Of a stretch of DNA of 64,000 nucleotides, positions 18,026-26,690 are shown piece by piece. Position 1 is the first letter of the stretch; each line of letters begins with the position of its first letter. Both the position numbers and the translations under genes were made by a program. The notes under the pieces are model-generated. The model saw only the letters and a program-made list of their open reading frames with translations. It did no database searches and was not told the DNA's origin. The DNA is from an uncultured Acetobacteraceae bacterium (GTDB lineage Bacteria > Pseudomonadota > Alphaproteobacteria > Acetobacterales > Acetobacteraceae), in contig CALTUD010000010.1 in assembly GCA_943912335.1 (NCBI GenBank), forward strand, positions 40,907 to 104,906. Reading direction: 5' to 3'.

Positions 18026-18855
18026 GCATGGGTGCGATCAGGCTGCTGGTCTCCGATATCGACGGCACGCTGATCGGCAGCGACAAGCTGCTCGCCCCGG
18101 CTACCATCCAGGCGGCGAAGGCGTTGCGCGAGGCGGGCATCAGGCTCTGCCTCGCCAGCAGCCGGTCGGTGGAAGGGATGCGCCAGTATCTCGATGCGCT
18201 CGGGCTGGATACGCCGGCGGCCGGGCTGAACGGCGGCGAGATCCTCGCCCCGGACGGCTCGGTGCTCGACCGTCGCAATCTCGATCCCGAGGTGGCGAAG
18301 CTAACTCTGGAGACGCTGGAACGCCACGGCATCGAAAGCTGGGTGTTCACCGGCACGGAATGGCTGGTCGCCGATGCGGCCGGCCCGTTCGTGCCGCGCG
18401 AGCAGGCGGCGGTGAAGATCGAGCCGATCGAGGTGCCGAGCTTCGCGCCCTATCTCGACCGTGTCGGCAAGATCATGGGCGCCACCACGGATTATCCGTT
18501 GCTGGAACGGGTTGAGATCCAGCTCGGTGCCATGTTCGGCGACCGCGTCAACGCGCATCGTTCCTCGCCCTGGTATCTGGACGTGACCCACCCGGATGCC
18601 AACAAGGGTGCGGCGGCGGTGCGTCTGGCCGGGTTGCTGGGGATCGATCCGGCCGAGATGGCCTGTATCGGCGACATGGACAACGACATCTCCATGCTGA
18701 AGGCGGCGGGGCTGTCGATCGCCATGGGCAATGCGCCGGAGCACGTTCAGGCGGCGGCGCAACACGTGACGGCCGGAAACAACGAGGATGGCTGGGCGAA
18801 GGCTGTGAACGCGCTGGTGCTGCCGCGCGCGCCCGGGCGAACAAACGGAGTCTGA
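18022..18855 (+). CDS. HAD-IIB (Cof-type) phosphatase, first of a tandem pair
   Basis: A 277-residue cytoplasmic HAD-superfamily hydrolase with a C2 cap. Motif I is D12xD14GT, motif II is in CLASSRS, the Lys is in HPDANKG, and motif IV is GDMDND. Cof-type members dephosphorylate sugar phosphates and other small phosphate esters. It is translationally coupled to zwf (ATGA) and followed after 3 bases by a homologous gene, so it is co-expressed with the oxidative pentose phosphate genes. The substrate is not known. A sugar phosphate, or a damaged intermediate of this pathway, is a reasonable guess from context only. Confidence 0.85.
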   Translation: MSMGAIRLLVSDIDGTLIGSDKLLAPATIQAAKALREAGIRLCLASSRSVEGMRQYLDALGLDTPAAGLNGGEILAPDGSVLDRRNLDPEVAKLTLETLERHGIESWVFTGTEWLVADAAGPFVPREQAAVKIEPIEVPSFAPYLDRVGKIMGATTDYPLLERVEIQLGAMFGDRVNAHRSSPWYLDVTHPDANKGAAAVRLAGLLGIDPAEMACIGDMDNDISMLKAAGLSIAMGNAPEHVQAAAQHVTAGNNEDGWAKAVNALVLPRAPGRTNGV

Positions 18856-18858
18856 GCG

Positions 18859-19674
18859 ATGACGGAAGCGCGCAAGGTATCCCTGGTGCTGGCCGATGTG
18901 GACGGCACGCTGGTCACCAAGGAAAAGCTCCTGACCGAGCGCGCGATCCGCGCCGTGAAGCAGCTTCGCGATCGGGGCGTCCGCTTCGCCATCACCAGCG
19001 GCCGCCCGCCGCGCGGCATGGCGATGGTGATCGAGCCGCTGGAGATCAGCGAGCCGATCGCCGGCTTCAATGGCGGGCTGTTCGTGAAGCCCGATCTGTC
19101 GATCATCGAAGCCAGGACCCTGCCGCGCGATGTCGCCGAGCAGACTGTGGAGATGCTGAAAAAGGCCGGCGTCGACGTCTGGGTCTATAGCGGCGAGGAC
19201 TGGCTGGTGCCGGATGCCGACGGCCCGCATGTCGCACGCGAGAAATGGACGGTGAAGTTCGACCCGAAGGTCACCGACGATTTCGGTAAGGCGCTGGAGA
19301 GCGCCGTGAAGATCGTCGGCGTGTCCGATGACGAGGCGCTGCTGAAGAAGGTCGAGGCCGAGGTGCAGAAGGCGCTGGGCGAGCACGCCTCCGCCGCCCG
19401 GTCGCAGCCCTATTATCTCGACGTGACCCATCCCCAGGCCAACAAGGGCGGGGTGGTGGACAGCCTGGTCAAGATGCTGGGCATTCCGGCCGACGAGATC
19501 ATGACGATCGGCGACCAGCCCAACGACGTCTCGATGTTCAACAAGAGCGGCGTTTCGGTCGCCATGGGGCAGGCCAGCGACGAGGTGAAGCAGAAGGCCA
19601 CCTTCGTCACCGATTCCTCCGAGGAGGAAGGCTTCGCCAAGGCGCTCGAACGCCATGTTCTGGGAGAGAAATGA
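18859..19674 (+). CDS. HAD-IIB (Cof-type) phosphatase, second of a tandem pair
   Basis: A 271-residue homologue of the preceding gene. Shared features are motif I D13xD15GT, TSGRPP, the YYLDVTHPQANKGG block and motif IV GDQPNDVSMF. It is more charged and Lys-rich than its partner and differs through the cap (residues about 90-190), which suggests the pair diverged in substrate after duplication. It overlaps the start of pgl (ATGATG). No function beyond phosphatase can be read from sequence. Possible roles are sugar-phosphate phosphatase or metabolite repair. Confidence 0.85.
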   Translation: MTEARKVSLVLADVDGTLVTKEKLLTERAIRAVKQLRDRGVRFAITSGRPPRGMAMVIEPLEISEPIAGFNGGLFVKPDLSIIEARTLPRDVAEQTVEMLKKAGVDVWVYSGEDWLVPDADGPHVAREKWTVKFDPKVTDDFGKALESAVKIVGVSDDEALLKKVEAEVQKALGEHASAARSQPYYLDVTHPQANKGGVVDSLVKMLGIPADEIMTIGDQPNDVSMFNKSGVSVAMGQASDEVKQKATFVTDSSEEEGFAKALERHVLGEK

Positions 19675-20414
19675 TGCCGACCGATGCAACCACCGGACGC
19701 GTCGACATCTCGGCCGATGCCGAGGCCGTGGCGCAGCGCGCCGCTTCCCTGATCGCCGAGAAGGTGCGTGGGTCGAGCGGCCCGTTCGTGATCGCCCTGT
19801 CCGGCGGGTCCACGCCGAAGCGCCTGTATCAGATCCTGGCGTCCGACTACGCCGACCTGCCCTGGGAACGGATGCAGTTGGTGTTCGGCGACGAGCGTTT
19901 CGTTCCGGCGGACGATTCCTCGTCCAACTACCGCATGGTGAGCGAGGAGCTGCTGTCCAAGGTTTCCGTGCCCAGCGCCAACGTGCACCCGATGCCGACC
20001 GACGGCACGCCGGCCGATGCAGCGCTGCGCTACCAGGGCGTGCTCCAGCGCATCCATGGCGGCGACACGCTGGAGCCCGGCAAGCCGTTGTTCGACATCG
20101 TTCTGCTGGGCCTGGGCGAGAACGGCCACACCGCCTCGCTGTTTCCGGGCACGGACGTGCTGAACGAGCACAAGGCGTGGGTGAGCTTCTGCACGCCGCT
20201 CGATGCGCCGCATGATCGTCTGACGCTGACCTATCCGGCGATCCGGAGCAGCAAAACGGTGATGTTCCTGGTGGCCGGCGCGTCGAAGGCCGAGATCGTC
20301 GCTCGTGTGCGTGGCGGCGATGCGGACCAGCCTTCGACCCATATCAAGACCGATGGCGAGCTGATCTGGCTGCTGGACAAGGCGGCCGCGGCCGATCTCG
20401 GCCATGCCGGCTGA
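19671..20414 (+). CDS. pgl: 6-phosphogluconolactonase
   Basis: A 247-residue DevB-type lactonase that hydrolyses 6-phosphogluconolactone to 6-phosphogluconate. It belongs to the NagB/RpiA fold and shows IALSGGSTPKRLYQIL near residue 43, FGDERFVPADDSSSNYRM, and the family signature LLGLGENGHTASLFPG. The ATG at 19671 overlaps the previous stop; ATGATG gives two possible starts one codon apart. Its 3' end overlaps rpiA by 11 bases. Placement after zwf and the HAD pair matches the pathway order. Confidence 0.94.
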   Translation: MMPTDATTGRVDISADAEAVAQRAASLIAEKVRGSSGPFVIALSGGSTPKRLYQILASDYADLPWERMQLVFGDERFVPADDSSSNYRMVSEELLSKVSVPSANVHPMPTDGTPADAALRYQGVLQRIHGGDTLEPGKPLFDIVLLGLGENGHTASLFPGTDVLNEHKAWVSFCTPLDAPHDRLTLTYPAIRSSKTVMFLVAGASKAEIVARVRGGDADQPSTHIKTDGELIWLLDKAAAADLGHAG

Positions 20415-21096
20415 CGCCGAGGCGCTGAAGCGTCTGGTCGGCGCCGCCGCGGCGGAGCTGGTCGAGGACGACATGGTGGTGGGGCTGGGCACCGGCTCCA
20501 CCGCGAACTGCCTGATCGACAGCCTGGGGGAGCGCGTCCGGAACGGCCTGCGCTTCATCGGCATTCCGACGTCGAAGCGCAGCGAGGAGCGCGCGCGCGC
20601 ACTCGGCATCACCATCGAGGGTTTCGACCGGCACGACCGGATCGATCTGTGCATCGACGGCGCCGACGAGATCGCGCGCGGCTCACTGCATCTGGTGAAG
20701 GGGCTCGGCGGCGCGCTTCTGCGCGAGAAGATCGTCGCCGCCGCCGCCGACCGCATGGTGGTCGTGGCGGACGAGAGCAAGCTGGTCGATCATCTCGGCA
20801 CCCATTCGCCGGTGCCGGTCGAGGTGTCGTCCTTCGGCTGGGAGTCCACCGTGCGTCAGCTCGGCCTGCTCGGCGCGCGCCCGACGCCGCGCCGCGACCG
20901 TAGCGGCGCCCTGTTCGTCACCGATGGCGGCAACATGATCGTCGACTGCGCCTTCGCGCCGATCGACAATCCCGAAGCTCTGGAAGCCTCCATCCGCGCC
21001 ATCGTCGGCGTGTTCGAGTGCGGCCTGTTCATTTCCCGTGCCGAATGCGCTCTGGTGGCTGGTGCCGACGGCGTGGTGCGGATCGACCGAGGATAG
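20404..21096 (+). CDS. rpiA: Ribose-5-phosphate isomerase A
   Basis: A 230-residue enzyme interconverting ribose 5-phosphate and ribulose 5-phosphate. It shows VVGLGTGSTA near residue 25, DLCIDGADEI, and the catalytic KGLGGALLREK, with VPVEVSSFGW and FVTDGGNMIVDC in the second half. Length is normal. It overlaps pgl by 11 bases and precedes gntK by 6 bases. Ribulose-phosphate 3-epimerase (rpe) is the one pentose phosphate enzyme not found in this window. Confidence 0.95.
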   Translation: MPADAEALKRLVGAAAAELVEDDMVVGLGTGSTANCLIDSLGERVRNGLRFIGIPTSKRSEERARALGITIEGFDRHDRIDLCIDGADEIARGSLHLVKGLGGALLREKIVAAAADRMVVVADESKLVDHLGTHSPVPVEVSSFGWESTVRQLGLLGARPTPRRDRSGALFVTDGGNMIVDCAFAPIDNPEALEASIRAIVGVFECGLFISRAECALVAGADGVVRIDRG

Positions 21097-21102
21097 AGTT
21101 CT

Positions 21103-21615
21103 ATGGATCGTGCACCGAGCATTCTGGTCATCATGGGCGTGTCGGGTTGCGGCAAGTCCACCATGGCGGAAGGGCTGCACAAGAAACTCGGTTGGGTATT
21201 CCAGGAAGGCGACGCGCTGCACTCTGCCGCCAACGTCGCCAAGATGTCCGCCGGTATTCCTCTTGACGATGCCGATCGTGCGCCGTGGCTCGCCTCGTGC
21301 GCGCGCTGGATCGCCGATCTGCATGAGCGCGGCGAGCCCGGCATCCTGACCTGTTCCGCGCTCAAGCGCTCCTATCGCGAAACGCTGTCGCAGGGCTTTC
21401 CGGAAGTCTGGTTCGTGTATCTCGAAGTTCCGGAAGAGGTGATCGCCGATCGTTTGGCGCATCGGTCCAACCACTACATGCCGAGCAGCCTGCTGCCGAC
21501 GCAGCTTCGCACGCTGGAAGTGCCGGGCAGCGACGAGCAGGTGATCCGTGTGGCGGCGAACGGCGATATCGAGCAGACCGTGCAGGCGGTGATCGAGGCT
21601 TTGCCGGGCCAATGA
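21103..21615 (+). CDS. gntK: Gluconokinase
   Basis: A 170-residue P-loop kinase phosphorylating D-gluconate to 6-phosphogluconate, feeding Gnd. The Walker A GVSGCGKST is at residues 12-20, followed by the gluconate-kinase phrases FQEGDALHSAANVAKMSAGIPL and SCSALKRSYR-like CSALKRSYRE. HRSNHYMPSSLLPTQ is a GntK family signature. It is the last recognised pathway gene of the operon and overlaps yaiI by ATGA. Together with GntP and gluconate 5-dehydrogenase near 42-44 kb it gives a complete gluconate uptake and use route. Confidence 0.95.
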   Translation: MDRAPSILVIMGVSGCGKSTMAEGLHKKLGWVFQEGDALHSAANVAKMSAGIPLDDADRAPWLASCARWIADLHERGEPGILTCSALKRSYRETLSQGFPEVWFVYLEVPEEVIADRLAHRSNHYMPSSLLPTQLRTLEVPGSDEQVIRVAANGDIEQTVQAVIEALPGQ

Positions 21616-22091
21616 ACGCGCCTGCCCGCGTCCGCGTGTTCGTGGACGCCGATGCCTGCCCGGTGAAGGCGGAGATCTTCCGTGTCGCCGATCGCTACAA
21701 ACTGCATTGCTTCGTGGTGTCGAACAGCCTGATCGCGGTGCCGCCCTCCACGCTGATCGAGCGGGTGGTGGTGGAGGCGGGGCCGGACGTGGCCGACAAT
21801 TGGATCGCCGAACGTGCCGTACGCGGCGACATCGTCATCACCTCCGATGTACCGCTCGCGGCGCGTTGCGTGAAGACCGGCGCCACGGTTCTGGCACCGA
21901 CCGGTCGTTCGTTCGACGAGGATTCCATCGGCATGAGCCTCGCCACGCGCAATCTGATGGATGAGTTGCGGTCGTCCGGGCAGATCACCGGCGGCCCGAA
22001 GCCGTTCGGGCCCAAGGACCGCTCCGCCTTTCTGAGCGCGCTGGATACCGCCGTGGTGCGGTTGCGGAAGGCCGGCTTCGCCGCCGGCTGA
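21612..22091 (+). CDS. yaiI: YaiI/YqxD family (UPF0178, DUF188) protein
   Basis: A 159-residue conserved protein with a PIN-like N-terminus (VFVDADACPVKAEIF) and the block IVITSDVPLAARC. The C-terminal GPKPFGPKDRSAFLSALD is typical of the family. The family has no settled function; the PIN-like fold suggests a nucleic acid role. It is coupled to gntK by ATGA, which probably reflects operon packing rather than a pathway function. Confidence 0.85.
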   Translation: MNAPARVRVFVDADACPVKAEIFRVADRYKLHCFVVSNSLIAVPPSTLIERVVVEAGPDVADNWIAERAVRGDIVITSDVPLAARCVKTGATVLAPTGRSFDEDSIGMSLATRNLMDELRSSGQITGGPKPFGPKDRSAFLSALDTAVVRLRKAGFAAG

Positions 22092-22130
22092 CGCGCCGTT
22101 TCGCACGGGTTGCGTGCGATCAAGGCAATC

Positions 22131-22159
22131 CTGCCACGTATGAGGTGTTGTTGTGGCAG
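22131..22159. other. Inverted repeat between yaiI and the PRC-barrel gene
   Basis: CTGCCAC at 22131-22137 and GTGGCAG at 22153-22159 form a perfect 7-base stem around a 15-base AT-richer loop. It ends about 80 bases before the PRC-barrel start. It could be an operator or an mRNA-end hairpin; no T tract follows. Confidence 0.35.
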
Positions 22160-22239
22160 CGAAACCAGGATGCCGCCTGCGCTGTTGTCCGATGCAAGAT
22201 CGTCCGGGACGTGACGATCATATGGAAGGACAGTTTCCC

Positions 22240-22674
22240 ATGCGCATCACCAAGTCTCTTGGCGCCGCCGCCGTTCTCGCCCTGCTGGCTGGTCCGGCCC
22301 TGGCCCAGACCACCGACAACGGTGCGGCGACTGCGCCCAACGGCACCAGCGCCACCGAGAAGACCAACGCCACCAACGGCGACACCAGCAAGGTGACGAC
22401 GGACGGCTATCTGCGGTCTTCCAAGATCGTCGGTTCGGACGTCTACAACAGCCAGGATACGTCGATCGGCAGCGTGGACGACCTGCTGATTGGCACGCAG
22501 CATGGCAAGACCACCGACGCGGTTCTGTCGGTCGGCGGCTTCCTGGGCATCGGCTCCAAGCTGGTCGAGGTGCCGTTCTCCAAGCTGAAGATCAACAAGG
22601 AAGGCCATCTGGTTCTGGCAGGCGCCACCAAGGAAAGCCTGACCAGGCTGCCGGCCTACGAATACAACAAGTAA
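22240..22674 (+). CDS. Secreted PRC-barrel domain protein
   Basis: A 144-residue exported protein. The ATG at 22240 with GGAAGGA upstream gives a signal peptide (MRITKSLG then a hydrophobic run, cleavage after PALA near 22). A low-complexity Thr/Asn/Ala linker covers about 23-55, and a PRC-barrel-like beta domain at about 60-140 includes IVGSDVYNSQDTSIGSVDDLLI and KLVEVPFSKLKI. Secreted PRC-barrel proteins of this type are common in alphaproteobacteria and their role is unclear; envelope stress or surface binding is possible. It is monocistronic, with a strong terminator directly downstream. Confidence 0.8.
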   Translation: MRITKSLGAAAVLALLAGPALAQTTDNGAATAPNGTSATEKTNATNGDTSKVTTDGYLRSSKIVGSDVYNSQDTSIGSVDDLLIGTQHGKTTDAVLSVGGFLGIGSKLVEVPFSKLKINKEGHLVLAGATKESLTRLPAYEYNK

Positions 22675-22694
22675 GATCGGCGTCTTCGCGAACG

Positions 22695-22722
22695 ATCCCG
22701 GGCCTCGCGCCCGGGATTTTTC
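22695..22722 (+). terminator. Intrinsic terminator after the PRC-barrel gene
   Basis: ATCCCGGGC, loop CTCGC, GCCCGGGAT followed by TTTTTCG forms a 9-base stem with a T run. It lies between this gene and the convergent oppF stop at 22738. Confidence 0.88.
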
Positions 22723-22737
22723 GTTTGTGCGCGCGGT

Positions 22738-23714
<977 letters not shown>

Positions 23715-23718
<4 letters not shown>

Positions 23719-24725
23719 GCTGCGGAGACCGTGCGCGCAGGCAAGGCGCGTCCTTCAGCCGGCAACACGCACGCGACCTGTTGCGAACCGAGCGCCATCA
23801 AAGGCGGGCGCGTTTCGCAGGATCCGTGGCGGTAACCGCAGCGCGGCTGGAACGGACAGCCGACAGGGCGCGCGGACGGTGCCGGCGGTGCGCCGGGAAT
23901 GGAGGGCAGGCGCCGTGGGCGCACGCCGCGCAGAGGCGGAATGCTGTCCAGCAGCGCCGCCGTATAGGGATGGGCCGGCCGGCGGAACAGCGCCTCGGTC
24001 GGGCCGTGCTCTGCGACGTTGCCGGAATAAAGCACGGTGGTGCGGTCGCAGGTTTCCGCCACCACGCCCATATCGTGGGTGATCAGCAGGATCGACGAGC
24101 CGAAGTCACGACGCAGTCGACGGAGAAGATCGAGAATCTGCGCCTGCACGGTGACGTCGAGCGCCGTGGTCGGCTCGTCCGCAATCAGTAGAGACGGGTT
24201 GCAGCTCAGCGCCATGGCGATCATCGCGCGCTGACGCAGACCGCCGGACAGCTGATGCGGATAGCGATCGGCGGCGCGTCTCGGATCGGGCACGCCCATC
24301 TCGCCCAGCAGCTCCACCGTGCGCGCCCGCGCGCCGGCACGCGACAGCGGCTGATGCGCGCGCAATTGTTCGTCGATCTGCCAACCGATCGTATGCACCG
24401 GGGTGAGCGCCGTCATCGGGTCCTGGAAGATCATGGCGATCTCCGCGCCGCGCAGGGCGCGCAGGCTGCGGCGATCGAGTCCGAGCAGTTCCCGTCCGCG
24501 GAACCGGATCGAACCGGCGATCCTGGCGCCGGGCGCATCGATCAGTCCCATGATCGCGAGCGCGCTCATGCTCTTGCCGGAACCGCTCTCGCCCACCAGA
24601 CCCATGATCTCGGCGCCGCCGAGCCGGAACGACACGTTCTCGACGATGTTCACCATGCGGCCACGCCCGGCGGGCAGGGCGATCGTCAGGTTCTCGACCG
24701 ACAGCAGGGGCGTTTCAGCGTCCAT
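23715..24725 (-). CDS. oppD: Peptide/nickel-type ABC transporter ATPase (OppD/DppD-like)
   Basis: A 336-residue ATPase partner of OppF. It has Walker A GESGSGKS, FQDPMTALTP, signature LSGGLRQR, Walker B LLIADEPTTALD, and the C-terminal cysteine motif (GCPFQPRCGYRHGSC). The ATG at 24725 is preferred over an in-frame TTG at 24743; either start overlaps the end of oppB. SPS-type spacing is normal for the family. Confidence 0.9.
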
Positions 24726-25689
24726 CGCGCACCCTCGGATCAAGCAGAAGATAGAACAGATCGACCACGGCGTTCGCCACCACCACGAACACCGCCGAAT
24801 ACATCACCGTCGCCATGATCAGGGGCAGATCGAGATTCACCAGGCCTTGATAGGTGAGTCGTCCGACGCCGCCGAGGCCGAACACCACCTCGGTGAGCAG
24901 CGCGCCGCCGCCAACGAGCTGGGCGAAGTCGAGCCCGAACAGGGACACGAAGGTGATCATCGAGGTGCGCAGACCATGGAACAGCATCACGCGCGTTTCG
25001 CTGAGCCCCTTGGCGCGCGCCGTGCGCATGAAATCCTCGCCGGAGGACGCGACGAGATCGGCGCGCAGCACGCGTCCGTAGAGACCGATGAACAGAACCG
25101 CCAGCGTGCACCAGGGAATGATCAGATGCGACGCCCAGGCCCAGAGCCCGTCGCGCAGCGGCACGTAGCCGAGCGGCGGCACCCAGGAGAACATCCAGCT
25201 GGTATGGAAGCGGCTCTGGGTGATGAGATTGGCGACTTCGCCGAGCCAGAACACGGGTATCGAGATGCCGACCAGCCCGGTCATCATCAGTGCGCGGTCC
25301 AGCACCGAACCGCGCGTCGCGGCGGCGATCGTGCCGATCAGGATCGATACCGTCACCCAGATCACCGCGGCGCCACCCACCAGCGACAGCGTGACGGGCG
25401 CGGCGCGCGCGACCTCGGGCACCACCTTCTCGCCGTGATCGACATAGGAGGCGAGGTCGCGCGTGATGAACAGCCGGTCCATCATGTGCAGATACTGGAT
25501 CGGCAGGGGCTGATCGAAGCCGTACTGGTGACGGATCGCGGCCACGGTTTCCGGGCTGGCGTTGCGTCCGGCGATGCGCGCGGTGGGATCGGCGCCGGGG
25601 GTGGCGAAGAACACCAGGAACACGAGCACGCTGATGCCGAACAGCACGAGCGCGGTCTGCCCGAGGCGTCGGAGTACCGCGCCGATCAT
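24715..25689 (-). CDS. oppB: Peptide-type ABC transporter permease (OppB/DppB-like)
   Basis: A 324-residue inner-membrane permease with six predicted TM segments. It begins with the family pattern at the N-terminus (RLGQTALVLFGISVLVFLVFF) and carries the EAA-type loop around DFMRTARAKGLSE. QYGFDQPLPIQYL is typical of the OppB periplasmic loop. The ATG at 25689 overlaps the oppC stop, so the two permeases are coupled. The gene order A-C-B-D-F differs from the usual A-B-C-D-F. Confidence 0.9.
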   Translation of the reverse strand: MIGAVLRRLGQTALVLFGISVLVFLVFFATPGADPTARIAGRNASPETVAAIRHQYGFDQPLPIQYLHMMDRLFITRDLASYVDHGEKVVPEVARAAPVTLSLVGGAAVIWVTVSILIGTIAAATRGSVLDRALMMTGLVGISIPVFWLGEVANLITQSRFHTSWMFSWVPPLGYVPLRDGLWAWASHLIIPWCTLAVLFIGLYGRVLRADLVASSGEDFMRTARAKGLSETRVMLFHGLRTSMITFVSLFGLDFAQLVGGGALLTEVVFGLGGVGRLTYQGLVNLDLPLIMATVMYSAVFVVVANAVVDLFYLLLDPRVRDGR

Positions 25690-26690
25690 GCGCCACTCCG
25701 CCGGCTGGTTTCGCGCACGTCCAGCGCGTCGCGCAGCGCATCGCCGAGAACGTTGAGCGCCAGAACGGTGACGACGATGGCAAGGCCGGGGGCGATCGCC
25801 ACCCAGGGGCGCGTGTAGATCAGTCCTTGCCCGTCCTGGATGATGGTGCCCCAGCTTGCCGCCGGTGCCTGCACGCCGATGCTCAGGAACGAGAGTGCGC
25901 TTTCCGCCAGCAGCGCCAGCGCCATCACCAGAGGCGCCAGCACGATCAGCGTGGTCGACACGTTGGGCAGGATGTCGCGCAGAAGGATGCGCCGTCGCGA
26001 CGCACCCAGGCATCGTGCGGCCAGCACGAATTCCGATTGCCGCAGGCTCATCACCCGTCCGCGGATCGGGCGCGCGGCATAGGGCACGTAGACGAGGGCG
26101 ATGATGCAGATCGGCAGGACGAGGCTGTCGGAGCGGATGGTGATCGGGCCCAACCGCAAACCGTGGCTCACTGTGACGATGGAAAGCGAGATCGCGAACA
26201 GATAGACCGGGATCGCCCACATGATGTCCATCATGCGCGACAACAGCGTATCGACGAAGCCGCCGAAGAAGCCGGCGCAGATCCCGACGCTGGCGGCAAG
26301 AACGATGCAGAGCAGAGCGGCCGAGAACGAGATCAGCAGAGAGTTTCTGCCGCCATAGAGCAGGCGCGCGGCGACGTCGCGCCCCTGGCTGTCCGCGCCG
26401 AGCAGATCGGCGCCGGGGTTCCAGGTCGGGCCGATCGGCGTCAGGCCCAGATGCAGCCGGTTGTTGTTCGGCTGCATCACCGGGATCTCCTGGCCATGCA
26501 GCGTGACCGTGCCGGCGACGTCGCTTTCGAACGGATCCGTATGGGCGATGTACGACGCATAGAACGGCGCGCCGGCCGAGAGGATGACCAGCAGAAGCAG
26601 GACGGAGGCGGCGGCGATGGCGCTCGGCATGCGCGACAGGCTGCGCAGGGCGACGGCCCAGGGCCCGCGCGTCCGCGGTGTGGCGTTCAT
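25686..26690 (-). CDS. oppC: Peptide-type ABC transporter permease (OppC/DppC-like)
   Basis: A 334-residue permease. After TM1 (about residues 21-43) comes the OppC-specific periplasmic segment with HLGLTPIGPTWNPGADLLGADSQGRDV, in family form GTDxxGRD. The EAA loop is EFVLAARCLGASRRRI, with SFLSIGVQAPAASWG near the end. Its start overlaps the oppA stop by ATGA. It makes the translocation pore with OppB. Confidence 0.9.
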   Translation of the reverse strand: MNATPRTRGPWAVALRSLSRMPSAIAAASVLLLLVILSAGAPFYASYIAHTDPFESDVAGTVTLHGQEIPVMQPNNNRLHLGLTPIGPTWNPGADLLGADSQGRDVAARLLYGGRNSLLISFSAALLCIVLAASVGICAGFFGGFVDTLLSRMMDIMWAIPVYLFAISLSIVTVSHGLRLGPITIRSDSLVLPICIIALVYVPYAARPIRGRVMSLRQSEFVLAARCLGASRRRILLRDILPNVSTTLIVLAPLVMALALLAESALSFLSIGVQAPAASWGTIIQDGQGLIYTRPWVAIAPGLAIVVTVLALNVLGDALRDALDVRETSRRSGA

